This document shows, in pieces, positions 32,385 to 43,461 of a DNA stretch of 64,000 nt (position 1 is its first letter; each line of letters begins with the position of its first letter). The translations under genes were made by a program, and so were the position numbers. This stretch comes from Primulina eburnea (Eukaryota > Streptophyta > Magnoliopsida > Lamiales > Gesneriaceae): the NCBI RefSeq assembly GCF_022965805.1, contig NC_133104.1, positions 36,934,682-36,998,681 of the forward strand, read 5' to 3'. The notes beneath the pieces are model-generated. The model saw only the letters and a list, made by a program, of their open reading frames with translations, searched no databases and was not told the origin of the DNA.

Positions 32385-32597
32385 AAATTTGCCCGCCACT
32401 GCAATAGGCGGGCAAACATTTCAAATTTTATAATTTAAATTCTACCCCGCCTACTGGGGAGGCGGGCAATATTTTAAAAATAATTAACTCTCGCAGGCGG
32501 GGAGAATAAAATTAATTAAAACCTTCCCTCGCCTCCACCACAGGCGGGGGAGAATAAAATTAATTAAAATCATTCCCCAGGCGGGGGAGGGGAAAAA
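32385..32597. repeat. MULE right terminal inverted repeat
   Basis: Read outwards: TTTGCCCGCC..GGCGGGCAAA, CCCCGCC..GGCGGGCAA, CTCGCAGGCGGGGAG, CTCGCCTCCACCACAGGCGGG and CCCCAGGCGGGGGAGGGG. It is the inverted counterpart of the left terminus and has two AATAAAATTAATTAAAA spacers. Confidence 0.75.
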
Positions 32598-34127
32598 GTG
32601 GAATGATGCCATGAATGAGGAGATAAAGTCCATGAAGTACAATGACGTATGAGATCTTGTCCCATTGCCTAGAGGTACGAAGCTCATTAGATGCAAATGG
32701 ATATTTAAAACCAAGAGAGATTCGAAAGGCAATGTGGAAAGATATAAGGCTCGTCTTGTCGCTAGAGGTTTTACACAGAAAAAAGGCATTGATTATAAAG
32801 AGACATTCTCTCCGGTTTCTTAGAAAGACTCTTTAAGGATTATAATGGCTTTGGTGGCGCATTTTGATCTTGAACTTCATCAGATGGATGTAAAGACTGC
32901 GTTTCTAAATGGTGACATTGATGAAACGATTTATATGGTGCAACCAGAAAATTTTGTGTCCAAAGACACAAATATATGGTTTGCAAATTAAAGAAATCCA
33001 TCTATGGGCTTAAGCAGGCATCTCGACAATGGTATTTCAAATTTCATCAAGTGATCGTCTCGTTTGGTTTTAAGATGAATTTGGTCGATGATTTTGTGTA
33101 CCATAATTTCAGTGGGAATAAGCATATTTTTCTGGTTTTATATGTTGATGACATTCTGTTCGCTAGCAACGATATAGAGTTGTTGCATGAAACCAAGAGA
33201 TTTCTAGCTACGAATTTTGAGATGAAAGATCTTGGTGATGTATCTTTTGTACTGGGTATTCAGATACATCGGGATCGTTCTCGATGTATTCTTGGATTAT
33301 CTCAGAAACGCTATATCGAGAAAGTTCTCAAGCGATATGGGATGCAAGATTGTAAACCAACAGATACCCCTGTGGCTAAGGGAGACAAATTTAGTCTCAA
33401 ACAATGCCCAAAGAATGATTTTGAGGAAAAAGAAATGCAGAAGATTCCCTATGCATCTGCAGTGGGGAGTCTGATGTATGCTCAAGTTTGTACACGTCTA
33501 GATATTGCGTACATGACAGGAATGTTGATATTTAAGTAATCTGGGAGTGGAACATTGGAAAGTAGTCAAAAGGGTCTTACGGTACCTACAGAGAACAAAA
33601 GATTACATGCTCATATATCAGAGGTTGGATCAGCTTGAGATCATTGGGTATATTGAGTCCGATTTTGCTGGATTCCAAGATAGTATGAAATCTACGTCGG
33701 GCTACATCTATCTCTTTGCTGGAGGTGCAGTTTCCTGGAAGAGTGATAAACAGTCACTTATAGCCTCTTCCACCATGGCAGCTGAGTTTGTAGCTGTTAT
33801 GAGGCATCCAATCATGGAATATGGCTGCAAAATTTTATCACGGGACTGCGCATTGTTGATGGCATTGAAAAGCCACTAAGAATACATTGCGACAATAAAT
33901 CAACAGTTATGTATTCCAATAACAACAGGAGCTCGACGAAGTCAAAACATATTGACATCAAGTTTTTGGTTGTTAAAGAAAGAATTCAGAGTGAAAAGTT
34001 GTGTATTGAGCATATCGGTACAAACTTCATGGTTGTGAATCCGCTTACTAAGGGACTACCACCGAAACAGTTTCACGAGCACACTACTAGTATGTGTATT
34101 ATGTCAATTGAGGACATTCAGTTTTAG
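32598..34127 (+). pseudogene. Ty1-copia pol remnant: RT and RNase H
   Basis: Starts abruptly at WNDAMNEEIKSM, right after the MULE terminus. RT motifs in order: [62 protein letters not shown], catalytic YVDDILFAS, and KDLGDVSFVLGIQIHRDRS. RNase H follows (SDFAGFQDSMKSTSGYIY, SLIASSTMAAEFVAV) with the usual copia C-terminal NPLTKGLPPKQF. Broken by TGA near 32648, TAG near 32819, a frameshift near 32960-32985, a stop at 33537 and one at 33877. Gag, protease and integrase are absent. Tork/Tnt1-like in style. Confidence 0.88.
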
Positions 34128-34537
34128 TGGGAGTTTGTTATTTTAAAACGCTTTTCAGTTGTAGACATTTTCAGTTACAGTTATGTAAATTTATTTTCTG
34201 CAGAAATAAATTTCAAGTTAAGTTACACTCTGATTATGGTTTAAAGTTTGATCTCAATAAGGTTAAAGGGAGGACCAGTTGAAAATAGGCATGTTACGGT
34301 CACATTGCATGAAATTTCCATGCTACACATCCACTTCATGATACATGTCATTCAGTTGTGTTGGCATATGTGACCATTGATGGGTCTAGTTACCTTGAAT
34401 GTAGCGAAGATTGCTTTGATCCTATGTTGATATGATTGATGGACCGGATTGGTTATATATACATTTCGGAATGACAACAATTTTGAGCTCATAAGGTTAT
34501 TTTCACAAACATAATTATAAGGTTGCATATATAGCCC
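34128..34537 (+). other. Spacer between copia pol and 3' LTR
   Basis: Noncoding part of the copia element, ending at the polypurine tract. Confidence 0.6.
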
Positions 34538-34548
34538 AAGTGGGAGAT
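34538..34548 (+). other. Polypurine tract of the copia element
   Basis: AAGTGGGAGAT directly before the LTR, in the place and form usual for plant copia elements, where it primes plus-strand DNA synthesis. Confidence 0.8.
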
Positions 34549-35020
34549 TGTTAAATCAATTTTATTTATATGGGCTTATATGTGAATAATTATGTGTAGT
34601 AGGTTGTCTATTAAGTTAAGCCCAAAAATAAAGTGATCAAATAAAGTTTCGAGTTATTAGACTTTAATCTATCTAATAGGTTGTGGGCATTTAATGTGTA
34701 GAGACATAAATGTAATTTCTGTTTTTATGATGGGCTAAAACAGAAATATCAGAAGATATTGACAAACATTATCTATAAATATGGGTCATGGTCCCCAGAT
34801 CTCGCGTTATCACTTTCGCCATTCTCTCCCCCATTAAGAAAATAATTCTGAAGAGAAACTAAAGGATTCTCTAAAGGAAAGAGCGCGTAGATCTGGAAGA
34901 TCAAAACACGTTCTAAAGAATTCAGGATTATGACTTCAGGTAAGCTTCCGCTTAAGTTTTCAGTCAAATTCTTAATGATTTAACGTGATGGATTCTACGG
35001 TTTATGGGTTTTTCCCAACA
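34549..35020 (+). mobile_element. 3' LTR of the copia element
   Basis: 472 bp from TGTTAAATCAATTTTATTTA to GGGTTTTTCCCAACA, ends TGTT/AACA. A TATA box (TCTATAAATATGG) lies at about 34770. The 5' LTR is not in the window, so no age estimate or TSD is possible. Confidence 0.85.
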
Positions 35021-35929
35021 ACTGCAACTTATTGATTAGAGAATAAAGACTCTATCCACTGAGTTACAATAACTTATATCAAAATTTTAGGACTTTATCT
35101 ATATATATCATGCAAGTAGCATAGATAAAGACCTTGAATATACTACGGTACTATGAGGTCGTACATATGATGGCGATCAAAAAATTCATTTATAAGTTAA
35201 TGTATATTATAAATGTGTTTTTAGTCAATTCTTAAATAAAAATAAAGTTTGCTCGGTCTTGATACTAGCATCTGTGATGTGATCTACGTTTCATTGGTAC
35301 AGACATGGAGATGTCAAAACATACAGATGAGTGATCACATGAAAAATCTCTGAACAACTATCACTCGAGCTTTCCAAGTGGTTATCACTTATCGAGTTGC
35401 GAAGTTCGCAATTATGGTTGTACGGCATTAATCCTTGACCCAGGACAACATGGAGGCTCTACGTCCAGGTACTGAGCTTTGATTCGTTTATCGACTCCTC
35501 GAGAATCATCAAGTGACGAGGTTGGGTGTAATTTCAACATACGTTGGAGTCGATGCATTGTAGTCGGGGATTCACCGTTTATCTACAGGTATAAATATCT
35601 TAAGTGTTATGATGAGTCAGTAGTACAAGGAATCTATAGCCAGAGTATGGGTTGTGCTTTATAGAAAAGTGTTTTCTTAATTGTACACATGATGTAACTA
35701 TGATAACTCAAATATACATCTCATCGTTATCGAATTCATTTTCAACTCTAGAATCAATTAATTAAATAATTATTATTTAATTATATTTTGTATTGTCAAA
35801 TGTTGAAATACTACATGTGATATTTGACGTGAGAGAGACACTTAATCTAGAAGAGTTCTAGTAGGATCGTGATTGAACTATGGAGTGTTCTAGAAATATA
35901 AGGTCCATGAATTTAATTCACGTAACCTG
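35021..35929 (+). mobile_element. Noncoding LTR-element sequence
   Basis: Carries a series I recognise as abundant in plant LTR elements: GATCACATG, GTGGTTATCACTTATCGAG, CTTGACCCAGGACAACA, a TGGAGGCTCTACG block, ATCATCAAGTGACGAGG and GTCGGGGATTCACCG. No protein is encoded. Recognition is from memory of the motif series; exact family and limits are uncertain. Confidence 0.45.
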
Positions 35930-38480
35930 AATGCATGCAATCTAGGGTTTTATTTAAAATTATGAGCTTAATTATTTTTGTGTATTTTATATATAACTCT
36001 TTCATGATAGGATTTATTTCATGGCATAATTTTAAAAGTTCGTGCATTAGAATTTCTAGATGCATTTCGCGTTCGAACGAGGAACGGAGACCGGAGAATT
36101 ATCAGGAAAATTATTTTTATTACATGATTAATTTTTATTAATTAATATAAGATGTTTTAAATGTATTTTTCAAGTAATGGGCTTTGTTGGGTATTTTTAC
36201 CCGTCAGAGAATATTTTTAACCGATACGTAAATTTTATCGAATCGGGAGACTTTTTGAGGGTTCGGGTAATATTTTTAAAAATGTACCTAAACGAAATAT
36301 TTTTCGAGAGTGTGTTTGAGCTTGTTGGGCATATTTTTAAGCTTATTGGGCTTAAAACTCTTTTTAAACTTTTTAAATGATAATTTAGGGCTCATTACCT
36401 TGTAATTAATTAAATAATTATTTCATAAGATACCCTAAACCTAAATCTCCTTCTATCAGCCGACACTCCCCTCCACCTATCAGCTTAATCTCCTTCTATC
36501 AGCCGACACTCCCCTCCACCTATCAGCTTTCTCTCGGTTTTCATCACCTCCTTCAGCAGCAAAGCATCGGCCATAGCATTTCTTGCAAGAAAAATTCATC
36601 TGGTACGTTCCTTTCACGCGGTTCTTTACGTTTTCGAGTGTATTAACATCAAGGAACGCTTTGTATCACTTTTTTACTCATCACACACGTTTTATATGCT
36701 GATGAATGTGTTTATGCATGGACACTTTCGATCCAGCCTTGTGCATGAGAGATTTTCGGGTTACATGTGTTTTCTTGCATTTCCATGATTGTTACTCACA
36801 CTTTTTCTGGTTTTTCGTGTAAGGGGCTGCTGTATTGCGTCGAAAGGGAGCTTTTATTGTCGAGAGGTATGAGGATTAGAAGATGGAGTCGAAGCTTGAT
36901 CGATTTAGGTGATAATGCTTGAGGACCGATCGGGGTTGGTGTTTGTTTGGTTTCGATATGGTTAAGCCGTGGGTTTGAGGTACATCGGCTGTGCAAGGGC
37001 TGTCCCCTACCTTGGACCAGACCCTGGTGGATCTGAGCCATGGCCTGGGATATCTCGAACGCGGCTGGATCTAGTTAGGAGGCCGATCGTGCGCGGGTTT
37101 GGAAACTTGGCTCGATTGGGTGTGTTTTGATGTCTGGCGAGTAGTTGCAATTTCCAGCGTGCATGTGGCTGGGTCAGTGGGTATGGTAGGTCCCTTAGGG
37201 TCTGGTCTAGGTCCTAGTTGGCTTGGTTCGTGGCTGGTGAGAGCCGGTGTAGCCTAGGGGTGCTAGTTTTCGAGTTGGTGCATGGAGGGTTTGATAGGGG
37301 GAATAGCTAAATTTTTCCAGCAACTTTGGGACTGGTTTTCGTGAGTTTAGGAGGTCTGGAATTGATGGTTTAGGAACTGGACTAGTAAATTTAAGACATG
37401 GTTTGAGTTGGGTTGATTCGGATTAAAACCGGGACTCCACTCCAAGTTTTAAAACGAATCGGTTAAGCTATGAAACGGGCTCGAGTTTAAGTCTAGGAAT
37501 GCTTAAAAATATGTTTTGGGATATTTTAAGGAGTTTGGTAAGCTTTGGATTAAATTTTATAGGTCCAGGTGTAAAATTGTCATTTTAGGTTTCCAGGGGC
37601 AAAATGGTCATTTTGCACCCACGATTAGATTTTGGTCCTGGCACCTCCCTGAGCACAAAATTTATCATGTTTTAAATGTTTATGCATCATGATCACGATT
37701 TTTAAGATTTTATGAAAATATACGTTGCATGCTTGGTTTTAAGCAAAATTGCATATGTGCATGATTTTGATAAGTGATGAAAATGGTGATGTTTTGAATG
37801 ATGAGAATTAGTTGTGGCTATCGAAGTATATTTAAATGCTTAAGACGTATATGTAAATGCTGATGATGAGGCATATGCACAGTGGATGGGTAATCCTGTC
37901 ACTGATGTTTGACAGCCGCCGGGTACCGTGGTTCTATATATGATGGATCCATCGTAAATGATGATGATGTACGATAGTCACCTCTAATGAACTGAATTCA
38001 CCAAAAGATATGATGAACGATGAAAGATGAATGATGATTATTGATGAGCTGTTTTGACATGTTACAAATTCATACGACACGTTTACATTACGCTTTTAAA
38101 GTTCATGAAAGATATATTGATTACATGATATTTTCTCTGCTGTGTGCTATGTATATGTACTTGTTATTTCTGCTACAGGTGTTTTGAGTCTTTAGACTCA
38201 CTAGGCGTGTGTGATGCAGGTGAGCATGATATCGAGGGGACTAGAGGTGCCGAACTCTGAGCAGGCAGGCTTGGTGAAACGACATAACCCGAGGACCACA
38301 TGTTTTCCGCACTTTTATGATTTTATGAGAATGAGAGGATTTGAGTATTTTCTTTATATACACTGATGTATTTCACTGTTGGATGTTAGAATTCTACTTG
38401 CTTATGTTCCGTTTTATTTTAATGGCAAACATTTATGATTACTTGTAAATGGTATTTTAAGTAGGATTACATGCATGCAA
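35930..38480 (+). mobile_element. Long chromovirus-type LTR, + orientation
   Basis: Noncoding. Opens with a GAACGAGGAACGGAGACCGG segment also found, diverged, at 39490 in the next LTR. Mid-part has repeated GGTCATTTTGCACC-like words. The 3' part has GAGTCTTTAGACTCACTAG then TGATGCAGGTGAGCATGAT, a series that recurs in the LTRs ending near 47280 and (inverted) 48910. No pol or gag is attached, so it looks like a solo or cut-off LTR. Termini not resolved. Confidence 0.55.
36441..36529 (+). repeat. Perfect tandem duplication, about 43 bp
   Basis: ATCTCCTTCTATCAGCCGAC followed by ACTCCCCTCCACCTATCAGC occurs twice in direct succession, 43 bp apart (about 36447 and 36490). The perfect match suggests recent slippage. 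Confidence 0.85.
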
Positions 38481-38544
38481 AATATTCAAACTCTTATTTT
38501 CAAAATGTGAGCTTTTTAATATATAAATATATATATATATATAT

Positions 38545-38644
38545 ACTTTTGATAAATCTTATTTATTATCCTCAACTATTGAATATCATCTTTTTTGAAA
38601 CATCTACTTATTTAAAATGTGAATAAATAAGATTTATCAAAAGT
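38545..38644. repeat. Perfect 23-bp inverted repeat with 54-base loop
   Basis: Arms 38545-38567 and 38622-38644 are exact reverse complements (ACTTTTGATAAATCTTATTT...). They lie beside a TA microsatellite. They could be the termini of a very small MITE or a remnant of one. Confidence 0.8.
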
Positions 38645-39399
38645 TAATAACATACGTACAAGAAAATATAAAGCTAGATTTTCTACACTCTCTCTTCTCT
38701 CTCCTCAAGTAAAATCAGCCCACTCCATGTTTTGACAAGGCTTCGATCAATCACCTCTGTGTACGATTGCTCTGCCCCACCGCCGCTGCCAGAGTTTAGT
38801 CAATTCCGGAAATTTGATTTTCAATGCAAAAACGTTTAAGATTTTGAGTTCATTCTAAACGAGGAATCCGGTTTTTTACCGTGGACCTAATTATGAAATT
38901 TGCATAAAGGCGTTTGATCTAGTAGATCGTTCGTATAGAATTATAATAAAGACTATCTCTATTTAAAAACTAAAATAGTTCGGTGTCAAGCATTTAGAAC
39001 GCAAAGGTAAAATATCTAAACACCATATTGTCGGGGTTGAATCATACGACATCTAAGAACGTTTTGATTGTCAAAACGAAAATTTTAAAATTTTGTTGCT
39101 TTTTGGTTGCGAGACAATGGTATTATAACAGTGACATCAGATAAATGTTCTCAATCATATGATTCTTTGTTGTTTATTGATTTAAATCTTTTTGAGTATC
39201 TTGTTTTTAACCGCTTAAGAATTTTTCTAGAAAATTGAAGTGCTTTTTTGAAAACATGATTTTCGGTTTTGTAATAATAAAAAATTAACAATGCCGACAG
39301 TGTTGTTGCAACGTCCGAAAAACCAACATACGTAAACCACATGCATATTGCTTAATTGTTTTATTTAATTGATTTTAAATACTTGCATGATATTTATTA
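38645..39399 (+). mobile_element. Possible copia-type leader or LTR remnant
   Basis: Holds CTCTCTCTTCTCTCTCCTC, CATTCTAAACGAGGAATCCGG and, at about 39110-39145, GCGAGACAATGGTATTATAAC. The last resembles the region around an initiator-Met PBS in degraded copia elements. No coding domain. Low certainty. Confidence 0.3.
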
Positions 39400-41705
39400 A
39401 ATATTAAAGGTATGATATCATGATTAAATGATAATATGACATGATTATATGAAATTGAAGGATTTTACCCGAATATTTGATAATAAGCAGGGGAAAGGAG
39501 ACCGAGGACAACTAAGACAAGAATATTTATTTTTCATTAAATAATTGCAAGGGTTCCTAATATGATTGAAAATGATTTAATTTTACTAAAAATGTTAGAG
39601 TTCGAATTATTTTGCGAGTCGAGCTCGATTTTTCACGGGAAGCCGATTTTGGGCAAACAAGGAGTTTTAAAAGATCAAAAATATTATTTTTGAGAAACTA
39701 ATTTAATAAGCTTTTATGTTTTAATTAAATAAGTTTTATTGGGCTCAATTTAATTATTTTAAAAAAGGCCCAATTGCCCTTAAGCTTGCAAGTCCAAAAC
39801 CAAAACTCATTAGCATGTTAATTAATTTATAAATAGGAATCCTAGGCTTTCAAAACACAATTCTTCATCTTGATAGCAGACGAAAATACACTCTCACACA
39901 CACTAGGATTTTCGAAAATAAGGTTGGGGAGAAAGGCTAGAGTTCTTCGTCATCCGGTCGTCCAATTTCGCACCCTCGCCGACGATTGAGTATTCGAGTG
40001 TTATAAATGCAAAGATACATTTTCTAAACTCTTTTAAACATCATACAAATCATAATATGCATGATTTAATTGTTTATGCATGAGAAAAATAGGTGTTTGA
40101 ATACTTTTACAGTAGAACGTTTATTTTCAAAAATACTATGCTTTTTCGCTTGTTATGAAAAACGTTATGAACCCAACGGACACGCTACCAACTAAGGATG
40201 AATTATTGATAAAACATGATAAAATAATAGAGAAATACATGTTGGAACCAATGGGGAAAAGCCAGAAGAGGGCCGAGGGTTTGTTTGGGTTTCACTTTAT
40301 TCAAGGGGCTCGGCTAGGGTGCATGGGGTGATGGGGCTTGACCAGGTCTTGAGGAGGTTTTGTATGGGATGTGGTTAGGTCCTAGGAAGATTCCTAGCCA
40401 TGCTAGGACTCGAGGGGAACGCTAGGGAAGAGTCCACGGGAGTTGGGACTCTTCCCCAAGCGCATTCAGGTGAGTCTCGGGCTAGGGGGCTCACGGCTCA
40501 GTATGGGGCTGGGCTAGGTGCTCTAGATGGTGACTTAGGATGTTCCAGGGAGGGTCAGTGAGGCTCGGACTCGGTGGTGGCTCAGGTGAGGAGTCCCCCG
40601 CGAGAAGGAGACTCCATCGTGTTTTAGAGGGTCACACAGCTACTGCTGTTTTTGGTGGCTCACTGCTTCTGTTCAAAGGTGTGGGCTAGGCTTGGTTGGG
40701 TCTGGGCGTGGTCCAGGGATGGTTAGGGTCAGGTGGGCTTGGTGGTGGCTCGAGTGGAAGAGTCCTAGGGGCACTAGGAGACCTGGGCGTGAGTATCACC
40801 TTGCGCGCAGCTTTTCACCTTTTGTCCAGGAGTGTGTGCATGAGTTAGGGGCTAGGTCCAAGGATCAGGATTGGTCAGGAGGGTGCCTAGGTGGGTTGGC
40901 TAGGGTCTGGCTTGAGGTGGCTCGACCGTGGCTCGAATAAGTTGGGAGTTGGCTCGGGTTGTTCATATATGGGTCAATTTCGAGATTTAAATAAGAAAAA
41001 TTGTAACCATGGGTCCACAGGTGTGGTTCATGACTCAGAATGGTAGATTAGGTATTAAAAAGGTTATGTTTAAATTTTGGAAAGAAAATATGGAGTTTGA
41101 ATTTATTCGGGATTTAATCGCCTCACGAAACATTAATTAAAAAATTAATTAGAACGCCTCGATTTAAGCTGAATAAAATTATGAAAAAATTAGATTTAAG
41201 CTTAAATAATTATTTGGGATAAGCCCATGTCATTAAAAGTAAAAAAAAAGATAAAATCGAGAATTTTTACGTCTAGGGGCAAAACATTCATTTTACACTT
41301 GGGAACTACGTAAAAGCTTGGCAGCGTCTCGAAGAATCATAATGCATGTTAAATGATATTTTATGATTTAAAATGATGATTTTGATAAAAATATGATATT
41401 TTATTATTTAAAATGATGATTTTGATGAAAATATGATATTTTATTATTTATGGTAAAGCTGTGCAATTTTTATTGCGAAAATGCTATTTTTGGAAAGTCG
41501 TGATATTTTATGACTTAAAAAGAAAAGAAAAAATATTTTGAGGGATGTGAATTGACTGTGATAAATGATATATGATATGTGGGAGATCCGTTTTAAGAAG
41601 GAACGATGAACTTACATCTTTGTGGAGATGTTGTGAGGGAAAAGGCCCTAGAGGGAGCTCATTTATGGGAAAAGACCCCAGAGGAAGCCCGTCTATGGGA
41701 GAAGG
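39400..41705 (+). mobile_element. Chromovirus-type LTR, first part, split by a nested element
   Basis: Noncoding LTR with a TATA box (TTATAAATAGGAATCC, near 39828), GC-rich runs at 40240-40960 with CTCGGG and GGCTCG words, and near its right side tandem ~32-bp pieces (AAGGCCCTAGAGGGAGC..ATGGGAAAAGACCCCAGAGG..ATGGGAGAAGG). The last base before the nested element is the end of GAAGG, its target duplication. The LTR resumes at 46582. Confidence 0.7.
41701..41705. repeat. Target-site duplication, left (GAAGG)
   Basis: GAAGG directly precedes TGTCACGCC at 41706 and directly follows TTTTACA at 46582-46586. Confidence 0.93.
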
Positions 41706-42908
41706 TGTCACGCCCCGAGACTCGGGTTTGACACCGGCGTTGTTTAACAGTCACGCGATTGAAAACAACAAGCCTTCGTAGCACAGTTTAAACCGAAACC
41801 AGTCTATGATTCATATTTCAACCGAAATAAATATTGTATTTACAATAATGGAATAACAAAAAAAACGACAGAGTTTATAATGCGGAAGCGTAAAAAAATA
41901 ACTTAAACTAAATTCTTCTAGCGTTCACCATCCCCAAAATTGTTCGGACTCCTCCTCCTCGAGTTCTTCTTCAGACTTATTTGGGAAGGTTGTAAGGGGG
42001 GTGAGTATTTGGGAATACTCAGCAAGCGGGGGAATATCGAGCACAATAAAACAACATGCATAATTTTCAAAAAAAAAACACATACTTGCATAACTTTTCC
42101 AAAACACTGCGATTTATCTACTTTCTATGGTTTACTGACGTCAGTCCTTAATTTTTACTCCTCTAAGGGGGCGAGGCCGTATAGCGGTTATGTCCCCCAC
42201 CGCGTAAGGGTACGTCATGGTTGGGATTCCCACCCATATACAGTCGATTCCTCACAGTGTTTTTAAAATCGTATGACAACATAAAAGTAGAAGAAAAATT
42301 GTACTCGACTATTTTTTTCTTTCAAAATTTTCGAAAATAATCCCACATGCATAACCGGAATTTTAAACATTAAAATAGCCCACTTACCTTAAATTTCTTG
42401 AAGAAAACTTGAAAAACTACGGTGGCTGGACTGCGGCAGGGCTTCGCTGTGCTCGAAAAAAAAACCTAAGGAACTAGAGGGGATTTTCGAAAATGTGCTA
42501 AGATATGAGGTGTGAGTTTTTGAGTTAGGTGACCCTCCTATTTATAGGGGTTGGATGCTATCTCGATAGGTATCATCCGTGTATCAAATCTCCAACAAAA
42601 TCGTGATCTAAATCTTGGTGATACGCGAAAATCTAATCTTTATCCAACCAAATTTTCGAAATTTGTATGATATATAAACTCTTGAATTCGAAATTCTAGG
42701 GTTGGTATTATCCCATGGTTGATTTTTATCCCGGTATCAAAAATTATCTCAAATCTTAGCTCTTTATCTGCTTGATAATAAATAATATACATGATATTAT
42801 TATTCACTAAAATCTTGCAAAATCTCATATCCTAAAATTTAAATAAAAATCTGGTATCCAAAATATACTGTCATGATAAAACGATAACTTAAAATCTTGG
42901 GTTTTACA
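41706..42908 (-). mobile_element. 3' LTR of the nested chromovirus
   Basis: 1203 bp, TGTCACGCCCCGAGACTCGG to CTTGGGTTTTACA on the + strand. On the minus strand it reads TGTAAAACCC..GGCGTGACA. Minus-strand TATA-like CCTATAAATAGG lies at about 42537-42548. Near-identical to the partner at 45374. Confidence 0.94.
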
Positions 42909-43461
42909 TCCCTCCCTCCTTATGAGAAGTTTCGTCCTCGAAACTTGGGTTGGCTTGGTCTATGAAGATGTACGGGTACTGGTCCCTCATCCTTTCTTCT
43001 AGTTCCCACGTGGCTTCTCTTTCAGTGTGGTTAGACCATTGCACCTTGACGTAGGGAATGATTCGTCGCCTCAGCACTTGGTCCTTGGTGTCCACGATTC
43101 TAATGGGAACCTCTTCGTACTTCAGCTCTTCTCCCAAGTTACTTTCGACTATGAGCGGTTCTACTTCCAACACGTGGCTTGGATCTGAGATGTATTTCCG
43201 TAGTTGGGACACGTGGAACACATTATGAACTCTAGACATGTTCGGCGGCAGCGCCAATCTGTATGCTAGTGTGCCCACTTTCTCCAAAATTTCAAAGGCT
43301 CCCACATAGCGAGGGTTCAACTTCCCAGTTTTACTGAATCGGACAACTCCTTTCATAGGCGAGACCTTTACGTAGGCCTTGTCACCAACGTTGAATTCCA
43401 CTGGCCTTCTTTTTAGGTCGGCCCAGCTCTTTTGTCTGTCTTGAGCTGCCTTGAGTTTCTC
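42904..43461 (-). pseudogene. Integrase C-terminal part and chromodomain
   Basis: On the minus strand, after the TGA at 43462, the same frame continues through KLKAAQDRQKSWADLKRR, VEFNVGDKAYVKVSPMKG, the GPY/F-like segment (RFSKTGKLNPRYVGAFEILE), then VFHVSQLRKY and a chromodomain with RRRIIPYVKVQWSNHTEREA and TWELEERMRDQYPYIF, ending at the polypurine tract. Chromodomains of plant chromoviruses target integration to marked chromatin. The TGA replaces what is usually an arginine codon (CGA) in the VVREKL-type motif. Without that one change, the fusion frame would run on into this domain. Confidence 0.9.
42909..42921 (-). other. Polypurine tract of the nested chromovirus
   Basis: AAGGAGGGAGGGA on the minus strand, touching the 3' LTR. 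It overlaps the last codons of the chromodomain frame (EGGM). Confidence 0.9.

Larger units (their letters stand above)
27488..32597 (-). mobile_element. Mutator-like element (MULE), about 5.1 kb
   Basis: Bounded by related terminal inverted segments at 27488-27655 and 32385-32597. Both are built from CCCGCC/GGCGGG palindromes, and both have the inner words GGCGGGCAAATTTAAATA when read inwards. Between them the minus strand encodes a MULE transposase in the order expected. The right end abuts the RT of a Ty1-copia element whose 5' part is missing here. I could not identify the 9-bp TSD normal for MULEs. Confidence 0.8.

Noticed and set aside
35479..35664. 61-codon frame MIRLSTPRESSSDEVGC
   Set aside because: Falls in noncoding LTR-element sequence that I recognise as a dispersed repeat; no protein family.
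40692..40940. Trp/Arg/Gly-rich frame on +
   Set aside because: Lies in the GC-rich part of a chromovirus-type LTR; composition effect.
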